From NCBI GenBank assembly GCA_945885485.1, contig CAMCYT010000002.1:1-37875 (forward strand): DNA of 37,875 nucleotides, written 5' to 3'. Below the pieces are notes generated by a model that saw nothing but the letters and a program-made list of their open reading frames with translations, had not been told where the DNA came from and ran no database searches. The translations under genes were made by a program, and so were the position numbers. The stretch is from Prosthecobacter debontii (GTDB taxonomy: Bacteria > Verrucomicrobiota > Verrucomicrobiia > Verrucomicrobiales > Akkermansiaceae). Shown here piece by piece: positions 1 through 6,977 of this stretch. Position 1 is the first letter of the stretch; each line of letters opens with the position of its first letter.

Positions 1-531
1 GCCAGTGTGCTTAGCGAGAATGCCGTTGAGGCGTTTCTTGAGGTTAAACATAAAACCGATGGTGCGCTCGACGTCGGAAGCGGTGCCTTGGGCTCCGCCT
101 GAAACTTGGTGGATCATGACGTGTGAGTTCGGTAGGCAGAAGCGTTTGCCTTTGGTTCCTGCGGTGAGGAGCACGGAGCCCATCGATGCGGCGATACCGA
201 TGCAGTAGGTGTTCACGTCGCAGGTGAGGAATTGCATGGTGTCATAGATCGCAAGGCCAGCGGTGACGGAACCGCCTGGGGAGTTGATGTAGATGTGGAT
301 GTCCTTTTTCGGATCCTGCATCTGGAGGAAAAGCAACTGGGCGATGACGGAGTTCGCGACGTAATCATCAATGCCTGTGCCGATGAAGATAATGCGGTCC
401 TTGAGGAGGCGTGAGTAAATGTCGAACGACCGCTCGCCGCGTCCATCGGACTCGATGACGATGGGGACGTAGTAGCTGTTCTTTGGCGACTGGTTGGAAC
501 CGGAGTTGTTGGAGGGAGGAAAAAGATTCAT
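1..531 (-). CDS. clpP: ATP-dependent Clp protease proteolytic subunit ClpP (3' end outside window)
   Basis: This is the serine peptidase core of the Clp protease. It forms a tetradecameric chamber in the cytoplasm that degrades unfolded, regulated or ssrA-tagged proteins delivered by ClpX or ClpA. I read 177 codons on the minus strand from the ATG at 531 to the window edge with no stop; the usual length is about 195-210 residues, so only the C-terminus is missing. The family landmarks are present: [16 protein letters not shown], the nucleophile Ser in GIAASMGS, and the catalytic His in NSHVMIHQ. The ORF track misses it because no stop lies inside the window. The start lies 6 nt after the trigger factor stop, which is the classic tig-clpP order, and clpX may follow outside. 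No Shine-Dalgarno sequence precedes the ATG. Confidence 0.96.
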   Translation of the reverse strand, partial: MNLFPPSNNSGSNQSPKNSYYVPIVIESDGRGERSFDIYSRLLKDRIIFIGTGIDDYVANSVIAQLLFLQMQDPKKDIHIYINSPGGSVTAGLAIYDTMQFLTCDVNTYCIGIAASMGSVLLTAGTKGKRFCLPNSHVMIHQVSGGAQGTASDVERTIGFMFNLKKRLNGILAKHTG

Positions 532-537
532 GAGTGA

Positions 538-1875
538 TTAAGCGGGGTTTGCTTCAAATTCTTCGGCGGATACTTCAGTGACATTCGCTTGTTCGACGAG
601 GAAGTCAATCGTTTGGCCAATAAGCATGGAATTTCGGATCGATTGGATCTGGCGATTTTTCTGAAGGTCTTTGATGACCTTTTTGATCGGCTGTTTGCGC
701 TGTTGGGCGATTTGGGAAATGTGGCCAAGCAGATCGGCATCGGAAACGCTGATTTTTTCTGCTTGGGCGATTTCTTGTAGAAGGAAATTGGTGCGGAGGT
801 TGGTGACGGCGCGTTTGGTGGCTACGGAGAAGATTTCCTCTTGCTGCTTGAGGATGTCTTCATCGCTTGCTCCTTGCTGGCTGCCTTGCTCGACGAGGGA
901 GTTGGCTTGGTTTTGAACTTCGCGTTTCACGATTTCCTCAGGAAGCTCGAAGCTGACTGCGGTGTTGAGTTTCTCGACGATCTGGGAAACTTTGAGCTCG
1001 TTGATCTGCTTGGTTTTCTCCATCCCCATGTTCTCGCGGACGATGGCTTTGATCTCGTCGAGGGTTTTTCCTGGAACGAGTTTTTCGGCGAAATCGTCGT
1101 TCAACTCAGGGAGTTTCGGGGCTTTGATGCCCTGCACGGTGGTGTGTAGGACGATGGCTTTGCCGCGGAGTTCTTCGAAAGGAAAGGCGTCGTCGAGGGT
1201 GATGGTGACGTCTTTTTGATCGCCTGTTTTAGAACCAACGAGTTGCTCAGCGTAGCCGGGAAGGAACGAACCTTCTTTGACGGGGAGCCAATGATTCTCA
1301 CGCTTGGCGAGGTATTGGCCTTTTTCACCGATGGCTTCGGTGAGCGAAACACCATCAAGGGTGGTGGTGAAATCAACCACAGCGATGTCGTCGTTCTGGA
1401 TCGCGCGGTCGGTGACGTCTTCGAATTCGGCGAGGCGCTCGCGGATGCTTTCGAGTTGGGTGTTGATTTCCTCATCGGTGACTTCCGTGGAAGGCGCTTT
1501 GATCTCGATGCCTTTATAGTTAGGAAGAGTGAATTCTGGGGCGAGGATGAGGCGGGTTTCGAAAGCGATTGAGCCGTCCGGGCGTTCGTTGATGTTGTCG
1601 GGGAAGCCGAAGTCGAGGACTTTGAGGTTCTCGGTTTCGAGGGCTTTATCGCAAGCAGCGCCGAACAAGGACTCGGTGAGTTCTTCGGAAATTTGCTTTC
1701 CAAAACGTTTCTCGATCACGGCTTTAGGGGCCTTACCGGGGCGGTAGCCAGGGAGTTTTGCCTGAGAAGCATAGGTAGAGGTGATGGATGCGCGTTTAGC
1801 TGCGACATCGGCGGATGGGACCTCAACGTTGAGGATGGCGATGCATTTTGGCTGTTTTTCGACGGCGATGTTCAT
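538..1875 (-). CDS. tig: Trigger factor (ribosome-associated chaperone and prolyl isomerase)
   Basis: The 445-residue protein matches trigger factor in length and domain order. The N-terminal ribosome-binding domain carries GYRPGKAPKAVIEKRFG, corresponding to the GFRxGKxP signature that docks at the exit tunnel. A central FKBP-type PPIase domain spans about residues 155-250 (QNDDIAVVDF, then FPFEELRGK). A long helical C-terminal chaperone arm follows and ends in an acidic tail. It binds nascent chains on the ribosome in the cytoplasm. It is the first gene of a tig-clpP transcription unit with only 6 nt between the genes. The leader has no SD-like motif. The 130-bp gap to the divergent GntR-type gene should hold both promoters. 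Confidence 0.96.
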   Translation of the reverse strand: MNIAVEKQPKCIAILNVEVPSADVAAKRASITSTYASQAKLPGYRPGKAPKAVIEKRFGKQISEELTESLFGAACDKALETENLKVLDFGFPDNINERPDGSIAFETRLILAPEFTLPNYKGIEIKAPSTEVTDEEINTQLESIRERLAEFEDVTDRAIQNDDIAVVDFTTTLDGVSLTEAIGEKGQYLAKRENHWLPVKEGSFLPGYAEQLVGSKTGDQKDVTITLDDAFPFEELRGKAIVLHTTVQGIKAPKLPELNDDFAEKLVPGKTLDEIKAIVRENMGMEKTKQINELKVSQIVEKLNTAVSFELPEEIVKREVQNQANSLVEQGSQQGASDEDILKQQEEIFSVATKRAVTNLRTNFLLQEIAQAEKISVSDADLLGHISQIAQQRKQPIKKVIKDLQKNRQIQSIRNSMLIGQTIDFLVEQANVTEVSAEEFEANPA

Positions 1876-1973
1876 GAATGTTCTGCTTTGGGGGAGGGAA
1901 ACTAGGCGTGGTTGGGTGAGATTGGCAACGAAATATCTAATCTCTTAACGTTGGATTCTTTGCCACTCGACAT

Positions 1974-1994
1974 CTGTTACCAATTGGGTAACAG
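1974..1994. promoter_or_regulatory. Candidate operator palindrome upstream of the GntR-type gene
   Basis: CTGTTACC-N5-GGTAACAG forms a perfect 8+8 inverted repeat. It ends 11 nt before the ATG of the GntR-type regulator and lies in the short region shared with the divergent tig promoter. The dyad size and position suit an autoregulatory site for a dimeric winged-helix repressor. This is inferred from position and symmetry only. It does not match the window's repeat families. Confidence 0.55.
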
Positions 1995-2005
1995 GTTTCC
2001 ACGTC

Positions 2006-3070
2006 ATGAAACCCTTCCGATCACTCACAGCAGTCGAGCAACTTGCTGCGCATTTGCGTCAGGAAATCTTGGCGGGTTCGTTGGGCGATACCTTGCCGGG
2101 GGTGAATCGGTTGGCGAAGGAATTGGCGGTTAGCCCGAAGACGATTATCGCGGCTGTTGCGCAGTTGGAGCATGAGGGCTTGTTGCGCGGGCAGGGTGAG
2201 CGGCGGCGGTGTCAGGTCACGCCGCCAGCAGAAAAAGCCCAAACCATACTGCGGGTGGGGATTATTCTCTATGAGTCTGAGAATAAAAATTCATCCTACA
2301 AAGTTGATTTATTGCATCGTTTGCAACAAGCTGGGCACTCTCCGTTTTTTGCGGAAAAAACACTTCATGATCTAAGCATGAATGTGGAACGGGTTGCGGA
2401 TTTTGTAAAAAAATCCAAAGTCGATGCATGGATTGTTTGCGCAGGATCGAGGGAAATTTTGGAATGGTTTGCAAGACAATCTATTCCGGTTTTTGCGCAA
2501 TTCGGCAGGCCTAACGGGCTTCCAATTGCGGCTATCAAAGTGCGAAAGATTCCGGCGATGATAGAAGCCGTTAGAAAATTAATTGCTTTTGGGCATAGGA
2601 GAATTGTGATGATTGCTCGAGAAGAGCGGCGTAAGCCGAAGCCAGCGATTTTTGAACAAGCATTTCTGGATGAGTTGGAATCCCATGGGATCAAAACTGG
2701 GCCATATCATTTGCCAGATTGGGAAGATAATGTCGCCGGATTGCATCGCTGCATGGATTCGCTTTTCAAACATACTCCTCCGACAGCTATATTTATATCC
2801 GAGTCTCCTTTGCTTATCTCGGCAAAGGATTATCTCGCCCAGAAAGGAATCATCGTGCCGCGTGATGTCTCCATGGTTTGTCACGACCCAGATGTGTCTT
2901 TTTTATGGTGCGATCCGCCAATCTCACACATACGTTGGGATAGTGAACCAGTTGTTAGGCGCATGGTGAGTTGGGCGGATAAAGTCGCGCGCGGTGTAGT
3001 GGATAAGCGCCAAGTCCACACGCTGGCGGAGTTTATTGAGGGAGGAACGATAGGGCCGGTGCCAAGGTAG
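2006..3070 (+). CDS. GntR-type transcriptional regulator with LacI-like ligand-binding domain
   Basis: The protein has 354 residues. An N-terminal winged helix-turn-helix of GntR type covers about residues 8-75 (AAHLRQEILAGSLGDTLPG, then LAKELAVSPKTI and LEHEGLLRGQGERR). A periplasmic-binding-protein-like domain of the LacI type follows from about residue 85 (RVGIILYESENKN, then FGHRRIVMIAREERRKP, GPYHLPDWED and RDVSMVCHDPD). Such regulators usually bind a sugar or related ligand and control nearby catabolic genes; the ligand here is unknown. A perfect dyad lies just upstream and may be its own operator. The final codons are AGG TAG, and the TAG belongs to the GGTAGGG foot of a repeat element, so the C-terminus was probably set by repeat insertion. 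Confidence 0.85.
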   Translation: MKPFRSLTAVEQLAAHLRQEILAGSLGDTLPGVNRLAKELAVSPKTIIAAVAQLEHEGLLRGQGERRRCQVTPPAEKAQTILRVGIILYESENKNSSYKVDLLHRLQQAGHSPFFAEKTLHDLSMNVERVADFVKKSKVDAWIVCAGSREILEWFARQSIPVFAQFGRPNGLPIAAIKVRKIPAMIEAVRKLIAFGHRRIVMIAREERRKPKPAIFEQAFLDELESHGIKTGPYHLPDWEDNVAGLHRCMDSLFKHTPPTAIFISESPLLISAKDYLAQKGIIVPRDVSMVCHDPDVSFLWCDPPISHIRWDSEPVVRRMVSWADKVARGVVDKRQVHTLAEFIEGGTIGPVPR

Positions 3071-3201
3071 GGTCAACCCCGACAAGTCGGGGTTGACCGT
3101 AGAATTAAAAAGGTTGGCGCTGAAGGGATGTCTCACGCCCGTCAGAACAATCGCGTGTTGATATTTTTGATTTGGGTCGCCGACGGCGCGGCGACCCTAC
3201 C
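3066..3201 (+). repeat. Family 1 GTAG/BIME-like composite repeat, copy A
   Basis: The element runs from GGTAGGGTCAAC to GCGACCCTACC. A left hairpin (GGTCAACCCC...GGGGTTGACC, with an extra CCCCGAC/GTCGGGG stem in the loop) is followed by a spacer of about 80 bp containing AAAAAGGTTGGCG and TTTTTGATTTGGGTCG. A right hairpin (GGGTCGCC...GGCGACCC) closes it. It lies between convergent genes, overlaps the stop codon of the GntR-type gene and may act as a bidirectional transcript end. Confidence 0.88.
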
Positions 3202-3209
3202 ATTTTTGT

Positions 3210-4067
3210 TTAATCTGGAAATACGATGGCTCGGTTTCCATCGATGAGTGTGCGATCATGGACGTGGTAACGAATGCCTTTAGCTAGGGCAATGCGTTCG
3301 CATTGACGGCCGAGGCGGGAGAGATCGTTGGGTGAATGGAAATGATTCACGCGCTCGACTTCTTGTTCGATGATGGGGCCGGCATCGAGATCGTTGGTGA
3401 CGTAGTGGCACGTTGCGCCGATGAGTTTCACGCCGCGATCGTAGGCTTGGCGATAAGGGTTTGCGCCAATGAAGGCTGGTAAAAAGGAATGATGGATGTT
3501 GATGATTTTTCCGGAAAATTCATCGCAGAAACTCGCTGGCAGAATCTGCATAAAACGCGCGAGGACGATGAGTTCGACATTCTGTTCGATGAGTAATTCG
3601 CGGATGTTTTTGAAACCTTGTTCACGGTTTGTGCCACTCATTTCGACATAGTGAAATGGCAGGCCGGATCGCTCGGCGATGGCGCGGCAGTTTTCGCGGT
3701 TGCCGATGACTGAAGTGATTTCGATGGGTAGTTCGTTGAGTTCGGAACGCCAGATGATTTCATTGAGGCAGTGATCGGTTTTGGTCACCAAAACAGCCGT
3801 GCGCATTTTGTAAGGAAGGTTGCGGAAATGCCATGTGGCATGGAGCTCTTGGGCTAGCGGGTTGAAATTCGTTTTGAATTGCTCGACGCCGATGTTCAGC
3901 TCTGTGGTATCGATCTCAAGACGGGCGAAGAATTTTTTTCCAATCTGATCCGAAAATTGGCTGAATTCGATCAAGTTACCGTGATGCAACGCGACGTAGG
4001 AAGCGATTTTCGCCACAATACCCGGTTGGTCAGGGGAGGAAAGTTTAAGGATAAGGCCAGAACGCAT
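3210..4067 (-). CDS. purU: Formyltetrahydrofolate deformylase
   Basis: PurU hydrolyses 10-formyl-THF to THF and formate in the cytoplasm, supplying formate for purine synthesis by PurT and balancing one-carbon pools. The 285-residue protein has an N-terminal ACT domain (SSPDQPGIVAKIASYV, about residues 8-85). A formyltransferase domain follows with NIHHSFLPAF, holding the catalytic Asn and His, and GATCHYVTNDLDAGPI, holding the catalytic Asp. Length and order match the family. The gene is convergent with the GntR-type gene across repeat copy A. Its leader has no SD; instead it carries an array of 7-nt TTGAANN units followed by CCCCC and ATG, almost the same as the leader of the PfkB gene. Confidence 0.94.
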   Translation of the reverse strand: MRSGLILKLSSPDQPGIVAKIASYVALHHGNLIEFSQFSDQIGKKFFARLEIDTTELNIGVEQFKTNFNPLAQELHATWHFRNLPYKMRTAVLVTKTDHCLNEIIWRSELNELPIEITSVIGNRENCRAIAERSGLPFHYVEMSGTNREQGFKNIRELLIEQNVELIVLARFMQILPASFCDEFSGKIINIHHSFLPAFIGANPYRQAYDRGVKLIGATCHYVTNDLDAGPIIEQEVERVNHFHSPNDLSRLGRQCERIALAKGIRYHVHDRTLIDGNRAIVFPD

Positions 4068-4079
4068 GGGGGTGTTTAA

Positions 4080-4112
4080 GCTTCAAGTTTCAAAATTCAA
4101 CTTTCAAATTCA
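4080..4112 (-). repeat. Heptad array (TTGAANN units) in the purU leader
   Basis: Read on the minus strand, four consecutive 7-nt units occur: TTGAAAG, TTGAATT, TTGAAAC, TTGAAGC. The array starts directly after the end of repeat copy B and stops about 13 nt before the purU ATG. The same last three units occur before the PfkB gene. Confidence 0.7.
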
Positions 4113-4240
4113 GGTAGGGTCGCGGCGCCTTCCTCGACCCAAATCAAAAATATCAACGTGGGATTGTGCAAACGCACATGCAACCTACCTTAACGCCCAC
4201 CTTTTTTGAATCACGGTCAACACGGCGTGTTGACCCTACC
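4113..4240 (-). repeat. Family 1 composite repeat, copy B (inverted)
   Basis: This is the same element as copy A in the opposite orientation. On the plus strand GGTAGGGTCGCGG...CGACCCAAATC comes first and CACGGTCAACACGG...TTGACCCTACC comes last. A partial extra foot (CGGGTTGATCCTACC) follows to about 4255. The first hairpin is imperfect. It lies between the divergent purU and TauE-like genes, and it is read through by the annotated TauE-like ORF, which begins at 4166 inside the repeat. Confidence 0.85.
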
Positions 4241-4303
4241 CGGGTTGATCCTACCGTAAATTCATGGGTTGAACTTTTGCTGCGCGCCATTCAGCTTGGG
4301 TTT

Positions 4304-4669
4304 GTGAAAGTCATTGCGATTGCGATTGTTATTGGTTTGGTGGCGGGATTGTTAGGCGCGCTTTGTGGCGTGGGGGGTGGGATTGTGATGGTTCCGGCTT
4401 TTGTGCTGGCTCTGGGATTAAAGCAGCAAGAGGCGATTGCAACTTCGCTTGCTATCATTATTGTCACATCTCTGGTTTCCACTGCTAACAACGCTACGAA
4501 GGCAGGACATCTCATCGATTGGAAAATCGTCGCCATGGTCGGTGCGGCATCGGCTGTAGCGGCCTGGTTTGGTACAGATCTCATGCGTTCACTCTCGAAT
4601 CCAACGCTGACCCGGATTTTCGGTGTGGTGATGGTTCTCTTCGGCGCGAGAATGCTGATTAAAGGGTAG
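4304..4669 (+). CDS. Half-length TauE/SafE-family membrane protein
   Basis: TauE/SafE proteins are membrane permeases for sulfite, sulfonates and related anions. The sequence shows GLVAGLLGALCGVGGGIVMVP, the characteristic glycine-rich first helix of a TauE repeat. Further hydrophobic segments and a closing VVMVLFGARMLIKG follow, giving about four membrane segments. Full members have about 250 residues with two such repeats, so this is one half and would need to dimerise. The ORF track starts at 4166, but residues 17-30 there (SRSTRRVDPTRVDPT) are simply translated repeat B. I prefer the GTG at 4304, directly before the first helix (121 residues); TTG 4277 is an alternative. Neither has an SD. 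Confidence 0.7.
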   Translation: MKVIAIAIVIGLVAGLLGALCGVGGGIVMVPAFVLALGLKQQEAIATSLAIIIVTSLVSTANNATKAGHLIDWKIVAMVGAASAVAAWFGTDLMRSLSNPTLTRIFGVVMVLFGARMLIKG

Positions 4670-4676
4670 TTAAAAA

Positions 4677-4828
4677 GTTAGGGTCAACACGCCGTGTTGA
4701 CCGTGATTCTCTTCAATAGGGAATACAAAGAAGAAGTTTTAGAAATTCCTAGGAAGATCACACGCCCGACAGAACAATCCCACGTTGATATTTTTGATTT
4801 GGGTCGCCAGCGGCGTGGCGACCCTACC
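4677..4828 (+). repeat. Family 1 composite repeat, copy C
   Basis: The left end GTTAGGGTCAACACG...TGTTGACCG has one change in the GGTAGGG foot. The spacer is longer than average and ends in TTTTTGATTTGGGTCGCC. The right hairpin GGGTCGCCAGCGG...GGCGACCCTACC is intact. It lies between the convergent TauE-like and GT9 genes. Confidence 0.85.
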
Positions 4829-4858
4829 GTAAACAATCGCGCATTTCCGTTTTTAAAT

Positions 4859-4906
4859 GGGTCGCCGACGGCCCCGACATATCGGGGTGTACGCGGCGAC
4901 CCTACC
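4859..4906 (+). repeat. Family 1 solitary right hairpin with nested palindrome (copy C2)
   Basis: This is a free-standing right end, GGGTCGCCGACGG...GCGGCGACCCTACC, whose loop contains a second palindrome, CCCCGACATATCGGGG. It starts 30 bp after copy C. Its terminal CTACC supplies the TAG stop of the GT9 gene on the minus strand. Confidence 0.85.
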
Positions 4907-5834
4907 CTATCGCATTTAAAACATCAGAAACCTGCAACTCGTTCTGACAGCGGTGGTCCATCTGACATTTTGGTGAGAGGCACGGCGCGCATTCGACGTG
5001 ATGTTTGACGACAATATTCTGTTTGCCGAGCGGGCGTTTCCAGTTGGGATCGTTGGGTCCGAAGAGAGTGATGCATGTGCCTCCGCTGTAGGCGGCGAGG
5101 TGGGGGAGTGAACCATCCGCAGAGATGATTAAATGAAATGTCGCAAGCGTCGATAAAGCGGCACCTAGCGGTGAGGCGTGGAAAAATTCGGCATCGTCGC
5201 CCAAGCGGGTCGATAAAATTTTTCCGAGATCGCGACTTCCTACCGAGCCTGCGACCGTCAGGTGATAGCCTTTTTCTAACAAAGAAATCGCTAACATCTG
5301 CCAGCGATCCAGCGGCCATTCATGGCTGATTCCAAAATCTGATCCCGGGCAAAGCAGAACGGTTTTGGGTTTCGCTGGAATCCCCAAAGAGGCGGGGACA
5401 AAAAACTCGGGTTGGGTGACGGAAACGCCCATTTCCTCGACAAAATTTAGGTAGAAGCGCACGCGGTGCTCGGTTGGTGAATCGAGGGCTTGGAGCGGAT
5501 GAGTGAGAAGTTTTTTGAGGCGAACATCGGAAGGACCGAGTCGACGCGGAATTTTCGCTTTAACAAAGGCTTTTGCAGCTATCCCTTCCTCCCACACAAG
5601 GGACGCCTCCCAATCATTTCCTATGATTTTAGATAGCTCGCCTACGCTGGTTCTAAGGGAAAACGTAAAGCACGGGAGATTACAAACTGTCTTCCAAAAG
5701 CTTTCTTGTCCATCTTGGCAAACAAGTGCGCTAACGATACAGCTACGCACTAGCGCACGCACCGCGGGAACCGCGAAACACGCTTCGTCCCAGCGCTCGG
5801 GCAACGCCATGACCATTCCTTTGCCCTGACTCAT
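4902..5834 (-). CDS. Glycosyltransferase family 9 (heptosyltransferase-like)
   Basis: The 310-residue protein resembles ADP-heptose:LPS heptosyltransferases (WaaF/WaaC type), GT-B enzymes that add heptose to LPS core on the cytoplasmic face of the inner membrane. It shows LLCPGSDFGISHEWPLDRW (donor-site GS...EWP..RW), SADGSLPHLAAYSGGTCITLFGP and a late cysteine cluster, ECAPCLSPKCQMDHRC, typical of this family. The usual NDTG before HLA is replaced by SADGSLP. Its ATG overlaps the ThuA stop by 4 nt (ATGA), so the two should be cotranscribed and translationally coupled. The last codons, GGG TAG, lie in the foot of repeat C2. The true acceptor is unknown. Confidence 0.8.
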   Translation of the reverse strand: MSQGKGMVMALPERWDEACFAVPAVRALVRSCIVSALVCQDGQESFWKTVCNLPCFTFSLRTSVGELSKIIGNDWEASLVWEEGIAAKAFVKAKIPRRLGPSDVRLKKLLTHPLQALDSPTEHRVRFYLNFVEEMGVSVTQPEFFVPASLGIPAKPKTVLLCPGSDFGISHEWPLDRWQMLAISLLEKGYHLTVAGSVGSRDLGKILSTRLGDDAEFFHASPLGAALSTLATFHLIISADGSLPHLAAYSGGTCITLFGPNDPNWKRPLGKQNIVVKHHVECAPCLSPKCQMDHRCQNELQVSDVLNAIG

Positions 5835-6763
5835 TTCTTGCGGGGCGTTTTCGGATCGAGATTTGCCGCCATGTCTTCCTCGGTCACCTTGGACTCGACT
5901 CCTTTTTCCGGGACTTCAATTTTCGTAATCCAAAGCAACGCATTGAGCACGACTTTACGCATGTTGTCGTCCGCCCAGTTTTTATGGAAATGTCCACCAG
6001 TAAAGCCGACCCCACGTCCGCCTTCTGGGCGTTCGATGCACCACATCATGGTTTCTTCTTCGCCTTTTCGTTCTTGGATGTGAGGGTAAGGACCTTTCGG
6101 GTGAACGTATGGACCGTCGCGGGTTTCATCGGTGGGTGTTGCGACGAGGATCGACTTCACGCCCTTCATTCCCTCAGGGAAACGGATAGAGAAATACCAT
6201 TCGTCGCGGATTTTGAATGGACTCACACCGCGGGAAATTGGGTGTTCGGGGAATTTTTTGTAATCGGCTTCCCACATCGGGTTGCAAGAGAAATTGGTTT
6301 CGTAAGCTCCACCGATCCATTCGCGGAACAGATCGCCGGTTACCGGTTCGCTATGAGAGCACTCGACTGCGTAATGCATCATCATGATCCCGCCACCACG
6401 CTTCGCGACTTTTTGAAGCAATTCAGTATGGTTACCTTGAAGCGCTGGATGGCCTTTTCCTCCGTCTGAGTAGATGACCACGGCATCCGCTGTTTCAAGC
6501 GCCGCATCGTCTTTCACCCAATGATTGTCATGCACCTCCACATCAAGACCGGGAATGTCTTTGAGGCATTTTTGGAAAAGCATGCAACCCGCATTGAATT
6601 CATGGTCACCCGGGCCGTGGCTCTGCTTACCAGCGATGAGGATGAGTTTTTTGTTGGCGGGTTTTTCAGCAAAAGCAGCCGTAGGGATAACCAACGCACT
6701 TAAACAAACACCCATGAAAACGTGACGGAGACTAGACAATTTCATATTCTTGAAATGCATCAT
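5831..6763 (-). CDS. Secreted ThuA-domain protein
   Basis: ThuA-domain proteins have a class I glutamine-amidotransferase-like fold. They are very common in Verrucomicrobiota and Planctomycetota, and their biochemical role is poorly defined, with proposed links to sugar or glycoside metabolism. The 310-residue protein starts with a Sec signal peptide (LSALVIPTAAFAEKP, cleavage after AFA). It then shows LILIAGKQSHGPGDHEFNAGC, RGGGIMMMHYAVECSHSEPVTG, FKIRDEWYFSIRFPEG and VGFTGGHFHKNW, all typical of the family. A second in-frame Met at residue 7 is an alternative start that leaves the signal peptide intact. It is first in a two-gene unit with the GT9 gene, and repeat copy D lies in its upstream region. 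Confidence 0.88.
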   Translation of the reverse strand: MMHFKNMKLSSLRHVFMGVCLSALVIPTAAFAEKPANKKLILIAGKQSHGPGDHEFNAGCMLFQKCLKDIPGLDVEVHDNHWVKDDAALETADAVVIYSDGGKGHPALQGNHTELLQKVAKRGGGIMMMHYAVECSHSEPVTGDLFREWIGGAYETNFSCNPMWEADYKKFPEHPISRGVSPFKIRDEWYFSIRFPEGMKGVKSILVATPTDETRDGPYVHPKGPYPHIQERKGEEETMMWCIERPEGGRGVGFTGGHFHKNWADDNMRKVVLNALLWITKIEVPEKGVESKVTEEDMAANLDPKTPRKK

Positions 6764-6804
6764 GTCCCTACGTTTGGGGCAACTTCCAAATTACAACCAT
6801 GAAA

Positions 6805-6933
6805 GGTAGGGTCAACACGCCGTGTTGACCGTAGAATTAAATAGGTTGTCACTGAACCAAGGTTTCACACCCGTAAGAACGATCCCGCATTGAGAATTTT
6901 GATTTGGGTCGCCGGCGGCGCGGCGACCCTACC
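6805..6933 (+). repeat. Family 1 composite repeat, copy D
   Basis: This is a complete 129-bp copy and a good reference for the family. GGTAGGGTCAACACGCCG...TTGACCGTAGAATT is the left hairpin. The spacer has TAGGTTGTCACTGAACCAAGG, then GATCCCGCATTGAG and TTTTGATTTGGGTCG. GGGTCGCCGGCGGCGCGG...CCTACC is the right hairpin. It sits in the divergent ThuA/PfkB promoter region, so it is not only a 3'-end element. Confidence 0.9.
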
Positions 6934-6943
6934 TTTTTAGAAG

Positions 6944-6964
6944 TTGAATTTTGAAACTTGAAGC
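6944..6964 (+). repeat. Heptad array (TTGAANN units) in the PfkB leader
   Basis: TTGAATT, TTGAAAC and TTGAAGC are consecutive 7-nt units. They lie 10 bp after repeat copy D and 13 bp before the PfkB ATG. The order and identity match the last three units before purU. Confidence 0.7.
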
Positions 6965-6977
6965 ATAGAACCCCTAC

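Noticed and set aside
4166-4303. N-terminal 46 residues of the TauE-like ORF as genuine coding sequence
   Set aside because: The segment translates repeat copy B and its flank; the family homology begins at the first glycine-rich helix.
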